Positions 51,766-60,900 are shown, counted from the stretch's first letter. The stretch: DNA of 64,000 bases from an uncultured Bryobacterales bacterium (GCA_958295955.1 OY282420.1:4168435-4232434), one strand, 5' to 3'. Translations and numbers: made by a program. The notes: generated by a model from the sequence alone, not told the origin.

Positions 51766-52425
51766 TCAAGCGGCCGACGCTTGTTCCAGCGTCTTGCGGT
51801 AATCGGCCAGGAATTTCTCCAGCCCGATATCGGTCAGAGGATGATCGAAGAGCCGGTCGAAGACTTTGTAGGGCAGCGTGGCGACGTGCGCGCCCGCCAG
51901 GGCCGCTTCCTTGACGTGCAGCGGGCCTCTGGCGGACGCCGCCAGCACTTGCGTCGCGTAACCGTAGTTTTCGTACACCGCTACGATTTCGCGGATCAGA
52001 TCGCAGCCGTCGAGAGCGATGTCGTCCAGGCGCCCCATGAACGGGCTGACCAGGTAGGCTCCCGCCTTCGCGGCGAGCAGCGCCTGCATGGGCGAGAAGC
52101 ACAGCGTGACATTGGTGCGGATGCCTTCGCCGGCAAGCGTTTTTACGGCTTTGATGCCGTTGCGGATGAGCGGAATCTTGACCACGATATTGTCGTGGAT
52201 GCGGGCCAAGTCGCGGCCTTCGGCGACCATGGCGCCGGTCTCGGTCGAAACGACTTCCGCGCTGATATCGCCGTCGATGACGCCGCAGATCGCTCGAATC
52301 TGATCGTAGGGGTCGTGCCCCTCTTTGGCGATCAACGACGGGTTGGTAGTCACGCCGTCGACAATGCCGTATTCGGCGGCCTTGCGGATTTCGTCGAGAT
52401 TGGCGCTGTCGATGAAAAGTCTCAT
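51766..52425 (-). CDS. tal: Transaldolase, small (TalC/MipB-like) type
   Basis: Pentose-phosphate enzyme or fructose-6-phosphate aldolase-like enzyme of 219 residues. The N terminus 'MRLFIDSANLDEIRKAAEYG' and 'VDGVTTNPSLIAKEG' are typical. The Schiff-base lysine is in 'NIVVKIPLI', and 'NVTLCFSPMQALLAAKAGA' and 'SPFMGRLDDIA' are the further family blocks. The short length marks the TalC subgroup. The ATG at 52423-52425 has AGAGG upstream with good spacing. It is followed by the TPR gene's stop on the same strand 53 bases upstream in transcription, so the two may share a transcript. Cytoplasmic. Confidence 0.95.
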   Translation of the reverse strand: MRLFIDSANLDEIRKAAEYGIVDGVTTNPSLIAKEGHDPYDQIRAICGVIDGDISAEVVSTETGAMVAEGRDLARIHDNIVVKIPLIRNGIKAVKTLAGEGIRTNVTLCFSPMQALLAAKAGAYLVSPFMGRLDDIALDGCDLIREIVAVYENYGYATQVLAASARGPLHVKEAALAGAHVATLPYKVFDRLFDHPLTDIGLEKFLADYRKTLEQASAA

Positions 52426-52477
52426 TGCGGTTTCCTCTGCTTGAATGTACGGTTCCCGCGGCTGCGGGCTGCGGATG

Positions 52478-54568
52478 TCAACGGCGGATCTTGCGGTTGC
52501 GATCTTTCTTCTTGGACACTTCGGTTCCGCCGCTTGCGCCGGGCATTTCGAGCGCGGCAAGTTTCTGGCGCAGCTTGCCCATCTCTTCGTCGTCGCGGTC
52601 CGCGGGAGCCGTGCGCTGCCACTCTTCGAGGCTGCGGCTCCAATGCTTTTTGGCTTCCTGCACCCGGCCTTGCTTGAAATAGACGTCGCCGAGGTGCGTG
52701 AGGACGACCGGGTCCTTTTGATATTCGGTCAGCGAACGTTCCAGGTACTTCGTCGCCAGATCGAGTTTTCCCTGGCGGTAGTAAACCCAACCCAGGCTGT
52801 CCAGATAGGCGCCGTTTTCGGGGTCTATATCGAGGGCTTTCTGGATGAGATCGTGAGCCTCGTCCAGGCGCACGCCCCGGTCCGCGAACATGTAGCCCAG
52901 ATAATTCAGGGCTCCGGCGTTTTCGGGGTCGAGCGCCAAGAGTTGGCGGAACCGTTCTTCCGCTTTCTTGTAGCGTTTGGCCCGTTCGTAAACCGAGCCG
53001 TAAGTGAACAAGACGTTGATGCGTTCCCGCTTGGACTCGGCCAGAGCTCGCGCTTTGTCGATGCGGTCGATCGCCGCGTCGAACTGCTTGCCTTTTTCGT
53101 GGATGTGAGCGATCGCAAGGTGCGTATCGAGATCGGATCTGTCGCCTTTCAGCAGCTTGCGCAAGACCGCGGCGCCCTCCTCGGGCTTGCCCCGTTCGGC
53201 CAGGACCGTGGCCAGGATGTTGGCCAGCGTCAGGTCTTGCGGATATTCTTTGACGGCTTTGCGGGCTTGGGCTTCGGCGCCGTCGAAGTCGCGGGATACC
53301 CGGCGGGTCTCGACGATTTGATGCAGCGCCCGAGGTTTCGACCGCGCATCGACTTCGCCGATCCGTCGAAACGCTTTTTCGGCTTTGTCGAATTTGTCTT
53401 GACGGCGGTTGAGCAGGCCCAGTTTTTCCAGAAACAATGCGCGGTTGCGGCGCTCGCTGGGCGTGTATTCGTCTTTTGCGGTCTGCTCGAGCAGCGTCTC
53501 GACAGCCAAGACCGCATCGGCGAGCTTTTTTTCCGATTCGAGCAGATTGATGCCGCTGAATTTGATCTCGACGGAGTCCGGCTCCAGCGCGCGGGCGCGG
53601 TCGAGGGACGCCCAGGCTTCAGCGTAATTTTTCCGTTCGCGCTCGATCATCGAGATTCTGAGGTGATGGTCGGCGTTGCGCGGTTCCAACCCGATCAGTT
53701 GGCTATAGACGTCCAGAGCGGCCCGGTACTGGCGGGAATAAACAAGGTTTTCGGCCAGGCGGCGCATGGCCTGCAGTTGGTTGCCTCCGGCGTCCACCAG
53801 CTTGCGGTACATCTCGGCGGCGTCGCGGTAACGCCCGGCTTCCTCGTATGCGCCGGCCAGGGCGCCGATATGGCGGTTCTGCACGGCAGCGCTTTCGACA
53901 ATGCTCTCGAGGGCGGCGATGGCCTCTTCGGTATTGCCGGATTCCAATTGCAGATAGGCCAGATTTACCTGCGCGTCGGCGTGGCGGGGTTGGATTTCGA
54001 TCGCCCGCTTGAGCGCCCGCTCGGCCTTCTCGGGCTCGCCGGCCGAGCGGTAGAGGGAACCCAGCGCCAGATGATTGTCGATGTCGCCTGGCTCGATCTC
54101 GGCAACCTTCTCGAACTGCTCGATCGCTTTGCGGATGAGTTCCGGGTTGACCTGCCGGCCGCGCCCGCCGGCGGCGTAACGCTGATAGACGGCGCCCAGC
54201 AGCTTGCGCGCTTCGACATTGTTCGGGTCGCGCTCGAAAATCTCTTCCGCAACGCGGACGGCCTTGTCCAACTGGTTCGTGCCCGCGTAGAGCTCGATCA
54301 ACTCGTTGCGAATTACGTCGGCCTCGCGGTCGATCTCCAAGGCCGCGTTGTACTCCTTGACGGCGCGGTCGACGTATTCGGAGCGGGCGAACCGGCCGGC
54401 CAGTTGGTGGTAGAGATGGCCGAGCGTGTAGTGGTAGTAGGCTTCGCCGCGGTCAATCGGTGTGGAGTCCGCGTCGTCTTCGGCTGCCGGCAGAAGCGGA
54501 ACGGCCCAAAGCAGAACGATAGCGGAGAGCGCGGAGCGCTTGAAAAAGCCTTTGAGCCGTCGATTCAC
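52478..54568 (-). CDS. Exported TPR-repeat protein
   Basis: A 696-residue protein with a signal peptide or anchor ('SALSAIVLLWAVPLLPAAE') and about 14-16 tetratricopeptide repeats, for example 'DNHLALGSLYRSAGEPEKAE' and 'AYLDSLGWVYYRQGKLDLAT'. Such solenoids mediate protein assembly in the periplasm, often for outer-membrane complexes or lipid A/LPS and pilus systems. No enzyme domain is seen. The C terminus is basic (KKKDRNRKIRR). The start is GTG at 54568 with GGAGGGG upstream. A TTATACT box (54619-54624) lies about 50 bases further upstream. Its partner is unknown. Confidence 0.9.
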   Translation of the reverse strand: MNRRLKGFFKRSALSAIVLLWAVPLLPAAEDDADSTPIDRGEAYYHYTLGHLYHQLAGRFARSEYVDRAVKEYNAALEIDREADVIRNELIELYAGTNQLDKAVRVAEEIFERDPNNVEARKLLGAVYQRYAAGGRGRQVNPELIRKAIEQFEKVAEIEPGDIDNHLALGSLYRSAGEPEKAERALKRAIEIQPRHADAQVNLAYLQLESGNTEEAIAALESIVESAAVQNRHIGALAGAYEEAGRYRDAAEMYRKLVDAGGNQLQAMRRLAENLVYSRQYRAALDVYSQLIGLEPRNADHHLRISMIERERKNYAEAWASLDRARALEPDSVEIKFSGINLLESEKKLADAVLAVETLLEQTAKDEYTPSERRNRALFLEKLGLLNRRQDKFDKAEKAFRRIGEVDARSKPRALHQIVETRRVSRDFDGAEAQARKAVKEYPQDLTLANILATVLAERGKPEEGAAVLRKLLKGDRSDLDTHLAIAHIHEKGKQFDAAIDRIDKARALAESKRERINVLFTYGSVYERAKRYKKAEERFRQLLALDPENAGALNYLGYMFADRGVRLDEAHDLIQKALDIDPENGAYLDSLGWVYYRQGKLDLATKYLERSLTEYQKDPVVLTHLGDVYFKQGRVQEAKKHWSRSLEEWQRTAPADRDDEEMGKLRQKLAALEMPGASGGTEVSKKKDRNRKIRR

Positions 54569-54618
54569 AAAGATACCCCTCCGGCGGAGCGGCGCTGCGC
54601 TGCGCCGTGCTTGTGTTT

Positions 54619-54624
54619 AGTATA
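54619..54624 (-). promoter_or_regulatory. -10-like TATACT upstream of the TPR gene
   Basis: TTATACT on the minus strand 50 bases before the GTG start, in the short gap to lpxL. No clear -35. Confidence 0.35.
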
Positions 54625-54657
54625 ACCCCTTGTCGCTGCGGCTGCAGGTCATTCTTC

Positions 54658-55575
54658 TCAGTAAACGGGCTTTTCGCCGGGCGGGCGCGTCTTCCAGCGG
54701 CGATGAATCCAAAGCCACTGTTCCGGATGCTTGCGCACGGCCGCTTCGACAACCGCCTGGCAACGGCGCGTATTTTCCACGACGTCCGCTTCGTCGTCTC
54801 CCGTTGCGGCCATCTCCACAGCGGGATAATACTGCAGGACATAACGCGATTCGAGGGAGTTCCAGCAGGCGAAACCCGGAACGACCGCCGCGCCGGAGCG
54901 CATGGCGAGTTGTGCGAACCCCTTGTTGGCCGCCGCGGGCTTGCCGAAGAAATCGACGAATACCGCTTCCGCTGCGGCCGTATTCTGATCGATCAGAATG
55001 CCCACGGCCTCGTTGTTGCGCAGGGCCTGGAGCACCGCTCGGGCGGAGCTTGCTTTGGGCACGATCTTGTTGCCGGAGGCGGTGCGGCTGTTGGCGACGA
55101 TGCGCTCGATCACGGGGTCTGCGATGGGGCGCGCCATGACGTGGATCGGGCCTACTGCAAGGCCGTGGGCAAGCGCCGAAAGCTCCCAATTGCCGAGATG
55201 CGCCGTCAGAAAGAGCACGCCTTTCCCTCGTTTTTGGGCATTCGTAAAGTGATGCAGGTCTTTGAAGACGATCCAGCGGGGCAGGTCCTCGCGCTTGAGC
55301 GTTTCGGCCCGCGCGATCGTCAGCAGGATGCGCCCCAGGCTTCTGAACATCGCGCGGCGAATACGGGTTCTTGCTTGCCGGTCCATCTCCGGGAAGGCGA
55401 TGGTCAGATTGCGGTCTGCGACTGCCGGCCACTTGGGCGCCAGAGCGCCGGCCGCCGCGCCCAGCCATTCCGCCGGTGTTAAAGCCGGCGCATACGGCAG
55501 CTTGCGCAACGCTGCGAGCGCGGCATGGAAAGCCATGCGCAGAGCAGATCTCTTGATGCTGGAGCGGATGGTCAC
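54658..55575 (-). CDS. lpxL: Lipid A acyltransferase (LpxL/HtrB family)
   Basis: Adds the secondary acyl chain to Kdo-lipid A at the inner membrane. The 305-residue protein has the H-x4-E catalytic motif in 'LTAHLGNWELSALA', the 'GILIDQNTAAAEAVFVDFFG' block and the C-terminal 'WLWIHRRWKTRPPGE' typical of LpxL/LpxM. Length is normal. The start is GTG at 55575 (MTIRSS). Immediately upstream a short frame (GTGGATAGCAAAACT...) derived from the dispersed repeat ends with a TGA that overlaps this GTG, so it may act as a leader. With waaA-lpxK at 34958 it shows a full lipid A pathway in this organism. The paired transporter genes begin 85 bases away, divergently. Confidence 0.92.
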   Translation of the reverse strand: MTIRSSIKRSALRMAFHAALAALRKLPYAPALTPAEWLGAAAGALAPKWPAVADRNLTIAFPEMDRQARTRIRRAMFRSLGRILLTIARAETLKREDLPRWIVFKDLHHFTNAQKRGKGVLFLTAHLGNWELSALAHGLAVGPIHVMARPIADPVIERIVANSRTASGNKIVPKASSARAVLQALRNNEAVGILIDQNTAAAEAVFVDFFGKPAAANKGFAQLAMRSGAAVVPGFACWNSLESRYVLQYYPAVEMAATGDDEADVVENTRRCQAVVEAAVRKHPEQWLWIHRRWKTRPPGEKPVY

Positions 55576-55600
55576 TGTGTCTTCCCGGCCTGCGCGGCAG

Positions 55601-55642
55601 TTTTGCTATCCACTATTTACTATCCGCCGGCCGCGCAGCGGC
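55601..55642. repeat. Dispersed repeat, copy 2 (GTGGATA units plus GCCGC hairpin)
   Basis: Shares with 49121-49170 the end GTGGATAGCAAAA (minus strand), the GTGAATA-type units (one fewer) and the GCCGC/GCGGC hairpin. It sits upstream of lpxL and opposite the start of the transporter pair. Confidence 0.8.
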
Positions 55643-55659
55643 CTTGCTAGACTCGGGCG

Positions 55660-56058
55660 TTGGCGAGAACCCATATCTGCCTGGCGGTCATTGTCGTTGC
55701 CAATGCCTTGGGCAACGTTGCGTTGGGATACGGCATGAGCCGTGTAGGCGATATTTCGTCGTTTTCGCCGCTGGAATTGCTCCGCTCCGGGGTCGCCGCG
55801 ATGGGCAATCCGTGGGTGCTGCTGGGCGTGGCGCTGCTCGTTGTCTATTTCGCGGCGCACACCTTGATTTTAAGTTGGGCGGATTTGAGCTACGTGCTGC
55901 TCGTCACCTCGAGCGGCTACGTGCTGACGGCGGCGCTGAGCCGGCTGGCGCTCGGCGAAGACATTTCTTATTTCCGGTGGGCGGGAACGGTGTTGATTAC
56001 GGTCGGGGTCGCGCTCGTCGGCTCCACTGCGGCATCGACCGCCGGGGAGCGCGGATGA
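55660..56058 (+). CDS. Small 4-TM transporter subunit (SMR/EamA-like), first of a pair
   Basis: A 132-residue membrane protein with four hydrophobic helices: 'ICLAVIVVANALGNVALG', 'WVLLGVALLVVYFAAHTLIL', 'LSYVLLVTSSGYVLTAALS' and 'WAGTVLITVGVALVGST'. The second half resembles the small multidrug resistance fold. The TGA stop overlaps the ATG of the next gene (ATGA), so the two are coupled and probably form a heterodimer, as ArnE/ArnF or paired SMR proteins do. The start is TTG at 55660; nothing better is in frame. The neighbour lpxL suggests a role with lipid carriers, but a drug or metabolite exporter is equally possible. Confidence 0.75.
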   Translation: MARTHICLAVIVVANALGNVALGYGMSRVGDISSFSPLELLRSGVAAMGNPWVLLGVALLVVYFAAHTLILSWADLSYVLLVTSSGYVLTAALSRLALGEDISYFRWAGTVLITVGVALVGSTAASTAGERG

Positions 56059-56414
56059 CTGCCTTTCTGCTGTCGCTGGTCGTCGGCGGAACCGTTGCGG
56101 GCGATCTGCTGAAGGCGCGTGGGATGCGCAGGCAGGGAGCGCCGGACAGGTTCGACGCCGGCGCGCTCGGCAGGTTCATGGCGGCGGTTGCCGGGAACCA
56201 TCTGTTCTGGTGGTCGATCGCCGCTTATGCGGTTTCGTTCTTCGCCTTCATGGCGCTGCTTTCGATTCGCGAGGTCAGCTTTGCGGTGCCTGCGACGGCT
56301 TCCGGGTATGCCGTCGAGACGGTCTTGGCGAAGCTGCTCCTGGGGGAGCGGATTTCCCGCAGGCGGCAGCTTGGCGCGGCGCTGGTGGTCGCCGGAGTTG
56401 CGCTCGCGGCGTAG
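56055..56414 (+). CDS. Small 4-TM transporter subunit (SMR/EamA-like), second of a pair
   Basis: A 119-residue membrane protein beginning 'MTAFLLSLVVGGTVAGDLLK'. Helices follow: 'FWWSIAAYAVSFFAFMALL', 'VSFAVPATASGYAVETVLA' and 'LGAALVVAGVALAA'. The block 'SGYAVETVLAKLLLGERIS' parallels 'SSGYVLTAALSRLALGEDIS' of the first subunit, so they are distant paralogues. The ATG lies in the overlap ATGA with the previous stop. It ends 27 bases before the stop of the convergent symporter gene. A role as half of a flippase or exporter is inferred from pairing. Confidence 0.77.
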   Translation: MTAFLLSLVVGGTVAGDLLKARGMRRQGAPDRFDAGALGRFMAAVAGNHLFWWSIAAYAVSFFAFMALLSIREVSFAVPATASGYAVETVLAKLLLGERISRRRQLGAALVVAGVALAA

Positions 56415-56441
56415 CGCGGCGCGGCCGGCGGCGGACTGTTC

Positions 56442-58166
56442 TCAGGACTTTGCGGGCGCCGCGCGCGAGACAAGCAGCGCGGTTGCGACAACGACCATAC
56501 AGCCGACAACGTTGAACCACAGGAACGAAACGTCCGTCGCCGCGGCGGTCCAGAATACGGTCAACTGCCCGACAACGATGCCGGTAAAGGCCGCGCCCGC
56601 TCCGATTCGCGGGAAGAAGAAAGCCAGGACGAATATGCCCAGCAGCGCCCCGTAGAACAATGAGCCGATCATGTTGATGGTTTCGATCAGCGCCCCGTAA
56701 CCGCCGGTCATTTCGGTAGTCAGCACCGCGAAGACGCCCCAGGCGGCGGTAAGAGCTTTTGCGGCGCGCAGGTAGTGGCCGTCGGACGCCTCTTTCACCC
56801 AGTGCCTGCGGTAGAGATCGACTGTCGTTACTGTGGCCAGCGAGTTGATCTGCGAGGCTATGCTCGACATGGCCGCGCCGAGAATCGAAGCCATGACGAG
56901 GCCGATCAATCCGGGCGGCAGATAGTTGACGACAAACGTGAGGAAAATGTAGTTCGTGTCGCTGAAGCGGTTTCCGCCGTCGGTTTGCTCCGCGGCGGAG
57001 AGCGCTTCCCGCCTGATTCGCTCGAAGCGCTGTTGCGCAGCGCTGAAATCGGCGGCGCCGGCCGGGTCGGCGAGCATTCCGGCCGCGGCTGCTCTGCGCG
57101 CCTCGAATGCCTCGTTGTAGCGGCTCTCGAGCGCGGCGAAATCGGGCGAGGCGGCGGCGGTGCGCTCCATGGCGGTCGGCTCGAAAATCATCGGCGGCGC
57201 GGTGAACGTGTAGAACGCAAAGACCGTGACGCCGATCAGCAGAATGAAGAACTGGAAGGGTATTTTGGCCAGCGCGTTGAAAAGCAGGCTCATGCGGCTT
57301 GCCGCCTGCGAGCGGCCCACCAAGTAACGCTGCACTTGCGTCTGATCGCAACCGAAGTAGGCCAAGGCGAGGAAAGAGCCGCCGATCAATCCCGTCCAGA
57401 GGTTGTAGCGGTCGTTCCAGTCGAAATCGAAAACGATCGGGTTCAGGCGGCCTGCGGCGCCGGCGACGGTCAGGGCGTCGCCGAGTCCGATGCCGTCGGG
57501 AAGGGCGATGACGGCGGTAACGAAGGCGGCGATCAGCCCCAGCGTCATAACGATCATTTGCAGGAACTGCGTCCAGGCGACGGCCTTGATGCCGCCCGCG
57601 GCCGTGTACAGGATGACGATGCCGCCGACGAGCATGCCGGTAATGCGGTCGGGCAGGCGGAGAATGACCGCGAGCGCGATGGCCTGGGCATGGATCGCGA
57701 TGCCGACGGCAAAACCCCGTTGGATCAGGAAGAGCAGCGTCACCAGGGCGCGCGTCTTCGCGTCGAACCGCCGTTCGAGATATTCGTACGCCGTGAAAAC
57801 GCCGGATTCCAGAAACCGCGGCAGGAAGACGGCGGCAATGACGACCATGGCGATGGGCAGGCCGAAGTAGAACTGCACGAAGCGCATGCCGTCCGTGTAG
57901 CCTTGCCCCGTGGTCGAGATGAAGGTGATGGCGCTTGCCTGCGTCGCCATGATCGAGAAGGCCATGACGGGCCAAGGCATGACGCGGCCGCCCAACAGGT
58001 AGCTTTTGTAATCGCCGCCGCCTCGGGCCTGCCATAGGCCGAAGGCGACGATGGCTGTGATCGAGCCGCTGAGTACGAGCCAGTCGAGGGCGCTCAAGGG
58101 AGAGGGGCCTTCATAGCGGATTTTCCGGGCAAGGCTTCGTTGCAAGCCGGCGGCGGGGCGCCGCAA
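56442..58166 (-). CDS. Sodium:solute symporter (SSS family)
   Basis: A 574-residue inner-membrane transporter that uses the sodium gradient to take up a solute. About 13 membrane helices can be drawn. Family signatures: 'SYLLGGRVMPWPVMAFSIMA', 'TYEYLERRF'-like 'TAYEYLERRFDAKTRALVTL', 'YTAAGGIKAVAWTQFLQMIV' and 'LGAAMSSIASQINSLATVTT', which holds the Ser pair of the sodium site. It carries a long cytoplasmic or periplasmic insert of about 90 residues rich in Ala/Glu between helices. Substrate unknown: sugars, sialic acids and proline are all handled by this family. No clear Shine-Dalgarno; the start could be internal. Convergent with the transporter pair. Confidence 0.88.
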   Translation of the reverse strand: MRRPAAGLQRSLARKIRYEGPSPLSALDWLVLSGSITAIVAFGLWQARGGGDYKSYLLGGRVMPWPVMAFSIMATQASAITFISTTGQGYTDGMRFVQFYFGLPIAMVVIAAVFLPRFLESGVFTAYEYLERRFDAKTRALVTLLFLIQRGFAVGIAIHAQAIALAVILRLPDRITGMLVGGIVILYTAAGGIKAVAWTQFLQMIVMTLGLIAAFVTAVIALPDGIGLGDALTVAGAAGRLNPIVFDFDWNDRYNLWTGLIGGSFLALAYFGCDQTQVQRYLVGRSQAASRMSLLFNALAKIPFQFFILLIGVTVFAFYTFTAPPMIFEPTAMERTAAASPDFAALESRYNEAFEARRAAAAGMLADPAGAADFSAAQQRFERIRREALSAAEQTDGGNRFSDTNYIFLTFVVNYLPPGLIGLVMASILGAAMSSIASQINSLATVTTVDLYRRHWVKEASDGHYLRAAKALTAAWGVFAVLTTEMTGGYGALIETINMIGSLFYGALLGIFVLAFFFPRIGAGAAFTGIVVGQLTVFWTAAATDVSFLWFNVVGCMVVVATALLVSRAAPAKS

Positions 58167-58269
58167 CTCCGCAAGGTCGATTCGGACGCTTCAGACTAGG
58201 CGCAGGGACGAGCGGAAACGTTACCCCGGCCCAACCTGCGCGGCGCGCGCTTGCCTGCCGCGGGAACGG

Positions 58270-60900
58270 TTAAAACCCGAGTTGCAGCGTGAATTTGAAT
58301 GCGCGGCCGTCGTTCAACGTATTCGTGATTTGCCCGAAGTTCGGAGATGTCAGATTCAGGCCGGGTTCGGCGAACTGCGGGTGGTTCAGCAGATTCAGCG
58401 ACTCGGCCCGAAAAGTCAGCGATGCGTCGCCGCCCAGCGCCCACCTCCGGGAAATGGCGGCGTTCACGTTGAAAATGCCGTCTTTGCGGAAAGTGTTGCG
58501 GCCCAGGTTGCCGGCCGTCTCGACGGCCTGAATGAAGCCGAAAGCCGACGTGGGAAGGCGGCGCGGCGCGGTGTCGGGATCGTCTATGGAGCGGCCGAGC
58601 AGTCCCGGGTCCAGAATGTTGGGCCGGTCGCCCGGAGAGCCGTCGACGTTGCCGAAGCCCTCGCCGTCCGAACCGGACCCGACGTCGAATGGAGTGCCGG
58701 CCTTGGCCAGGAGCACGGCGCTCAGTCGCCAGCCGCTGAACGCAACTGCTTTGGCGCCCCGCAAGCGCGGCATCGACCAACTCGTGCGCAACAGGAAAGC
58801 ATGCGGTTGATCGAACGAGCTTACGGAGCGCAGCTCGGCATGAGAGTTGAATTCGGACTGACTGCGCCCTAATCTTGCATCCCTGCCGGAGGCCGTATTC
58901 GAGAAGCTGTTGCCGAGATCGATGGCCTTGCTCCACCAGTAGGAGGCATCGATGCCGAACCCTTTCCAGGCGGGCACGGTCAGCACGGCTTTCGCTGCGT
59001 CGAAATAGCCGCGGGAGCCGTTGAGCACGAGGCGGTTGTCGAAGAAACGCGGGTCGGGACGGCGCCGGTTCACCGTGCGCGTGGTTTGCGCAATGCCGGC
59101 GCCCGGCCGCGCCCGGTTGGTGTACCACATGGTGAGCAGCTTGTGCGTGCGGCTGCCGACGTAACCGAGATTGAGCGTCCAATCGCCGCCGAGAGGCAGT
59201 TGCCAGTCGAAACCGTACTGGTGCGAGTAAGGCGTCGCCAGAGCCGGGTCTATGGTGAAAACGGTCGAGCGCGCGTTTGGGTCGAAGTCCTCCGGCTTGA
59301 GCCTGTTGAGCGGCTCGATCAGGTCGGGCGCCTGGACGGCGATGTTGAGGTTTTGCGGCGGACTGAAACGCGCCTGCCCGAAAGTCACGTTGAAGATTTG
59401 GCCGTAGTGAATGCCGTATGCGGCGCGCAGAACGCCGAGCCGGCGCCCGAGCCGGTAGGCGAGTCCGAAACGCGGCGCGAAGTTGTTGCAGTCGCAATCG
59501 TAGGGAATGTCGGTCAGTCGATTGACTTCCAGCGGCCGCGTGACGGGTTCGTAGCGCAATCCCAGGTCGAGCGTCAGCCGTTTGGCTGCCTGCCAGCGGT
59601 CGCCGACGTAAAACTGCATGTCCCAATTGCGGAAGCCGCGGTGAACGTTGCCGAGCGCGACGCGGTAAACGCTGGGGGCGCCGAGGCGGATGTTGGTGAT
59701 GGCGTCCCTGCCGAAGTCGTTGCGGAAGAAGAACAAGCCGCGGTGACTCTCGGCTTCGCTGCCGTTGACGTGCCTGCGCAGGATTTCGCTCCCGGCCGTC
59801 AACTCGTGGCCGCCGGCTGAGCGGCGCGCCCGCGCGGCGTAGAAAAAGCGGTTTTGGGCGCGGTCGATGGGGATGTTCGAGCTCGGGCCGAGGAATTCGA
59901 CTACGAAACCGGTGAGGACCAGCGGCCCTACCGCCGTTTCTTCCGGTACGATCAGCGAGCCGACGCGTTCGTAGCCGATGGTGAAGTCGGTGGTCGTGCG
60001 CGGCGACCAGTTGCGTGTCCAAGTCGCTTTTGCGTCGTGATTCTTGGTGGTGGTGTCGGGGTTTTGTCCGCCCACCAGTTGAAACGCCTCGACTTTCTGC
60101 GCGGTAAAGCCGTAGCGCAGCGTGATGTTGTCCCGATCGTTCGGCCCGAGGTCAAGCTGGATCGAGGTCCGGTCGTTATCGATGCTCTGAATGTCGTTGG
60201 TGTTGAGCGCCCGCGGGTTGATGTCGGTGCGGTTGGGCAACTCTTGCGGATAGGCGTCGAGCAATCGTTGGACATAGGCCCGCCGTTGCGGATCGGTTGC
60301 CAGCGGGGTGCGTTCGTCGGGGGCCGGCACGAGAACGTTGCCGTTGACGTTGCCGCGCAAGCGGACCTGCTCGGCGTTGACGGTGAGCGCCGCTCCTGCC
60401 CCGAGCGGAACTCCGGCGGTGAAGCCGTAGGAGTTATCCCGCGCCGGCTTGACGCCGCCTACCTGAAAAAAGGAGCGCGCGCTGGTGACGCTGTTCTGGT
60501 GCGTCCAATGAAGATTGCCGCGGAAGCCGGACAGAGACCCGGGCGCTCTGTGAACGGGGCGTTTGACCGGCTGTCCGAACTCGGTTGCGAAAAAACGCCG
60601 ATCGACCTGGAACTCGGTCGTGACGGTCGCCGTGGTGCCCATGCGGGCAGTGAGCTCGCGCAGGACGTTGTTGTCGATCAGGGTGATGCGCACATTTTCG
60701 TTGCGGCGGCCTTCCCCCTGCTCGGAATCGACTTCGCCCAGGAGGTTCAGAGCGGTGCGTTCGGCGTCTTGCTTCTCTCCGGTTTTCGTTTCCGGCGGCG
60801 GCGCCGGTTCGCCGGGCGCGGCGTTTTCCTGGCCGGCCGCGCCCGGGGGAATGAGCAGCAGGGCAGCCAAAATCCAGAGCGTGGAAAACGGTCTGCGCAT
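58270..60900 (-). CDS. Oar-like TonB-dependent outer-membrane receptor
   Basis: An 876-residue outer-membrane barrel. Signal peptide 'LWILAALLLIPPGAAGQ'; then a proline-rich spacer and a short, divergent plug-like part ('DNNVLRELTARMGTTATVTT'); then repeated barrel strands such as 'WTLNLGYVGSRTHKLLTMWY' and 'FRAESLNLLNHPQFAEPGLN', ending in 'GRAFKFTLQLGF' with the terminal Phe expected for BAM insertion. The strand patterns match Oar/CarboxypepD-type receptors that are very abundant in Acidobacteria, but the usual carboxypeptidase regulatory domain at the N terminus is absent. It probably imports oligosaccharides or peptides; the ligand is unknown. The ATG at 60898-60900 begins the signal peptide. 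Confidence 0.85.
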   Translation of the reverse strand: MRRPFSTLWILAALLLIPPGAAGQENAAPGEPAPPPETKTGEKQDAERTALNLLGEVDSEQGEGRRNENVRITLIDNNVLRELTARMGTTATVTTEFQVDRRFFATEFGQPVKRPVHRAPGSLSGFRGNLHWTHQNSVTSARSFFQVGGVKPARDNSYGFTAGVPLGAGAALTVNAEQVRLRGNVNGNVLVPAPDERTPLATDPQRRAYVQRLLDAYPQELPNRTDINPRALNTNDIQSIDNDRTSIQLDLGPNDRDNITLRYGFTAQKVEAFQLVGGQNPDTTTKNHDAKATWTRNWSPRTTTDFTIGYERVGSLIVPEETAVGPLVLTGFVVEFLGPSSNIPIDRAQNRFFYAARARRSAGGHELTAGSEILRRHVNGSEAESHRGLFFFRNDFGRDAITNIRLGAPSVYRVALGNVHRGFRNWDMQFYVGDRWQAAKRLTLDLGLRYEPVTRPLEVNRLTDIPYDCDCNNFAPRFGLAYRLGRRLGVLRAAYGIHYGQIFNVTFGQARFSPPQNLNIAVQAPDLIEPLNRLKPEDFDPNARSTVFTIDPALATPYSHQYGFDWQLPLGGDWTLNLGYVGSRTHKLLTMWYTNRARPGAGIAQTTRTVNRRRPDPRFFDNRLVLNGSRGYFDAAKAVLTVPAWKGFGIDASYWWSKAIDLGNSFSNTASGRDARLGRSQSEFNSHAELRSVSSFDQPHAFLLRTSWSMPRLRGAKAVAFSGWRLSAVLLAKAGTPFDVGSGSDGEGFGNVDGSPGDRPNILDPGLLGRSIDDPDTAPRRLPTSAFGFIQAVETAGNLGRNTFRKDGIFNVNAAISRRWALGGDASLTFRAESLNLLNHPQFAEPGLNLTSPNFGQITNTLNDGRAFKFTLQLGF

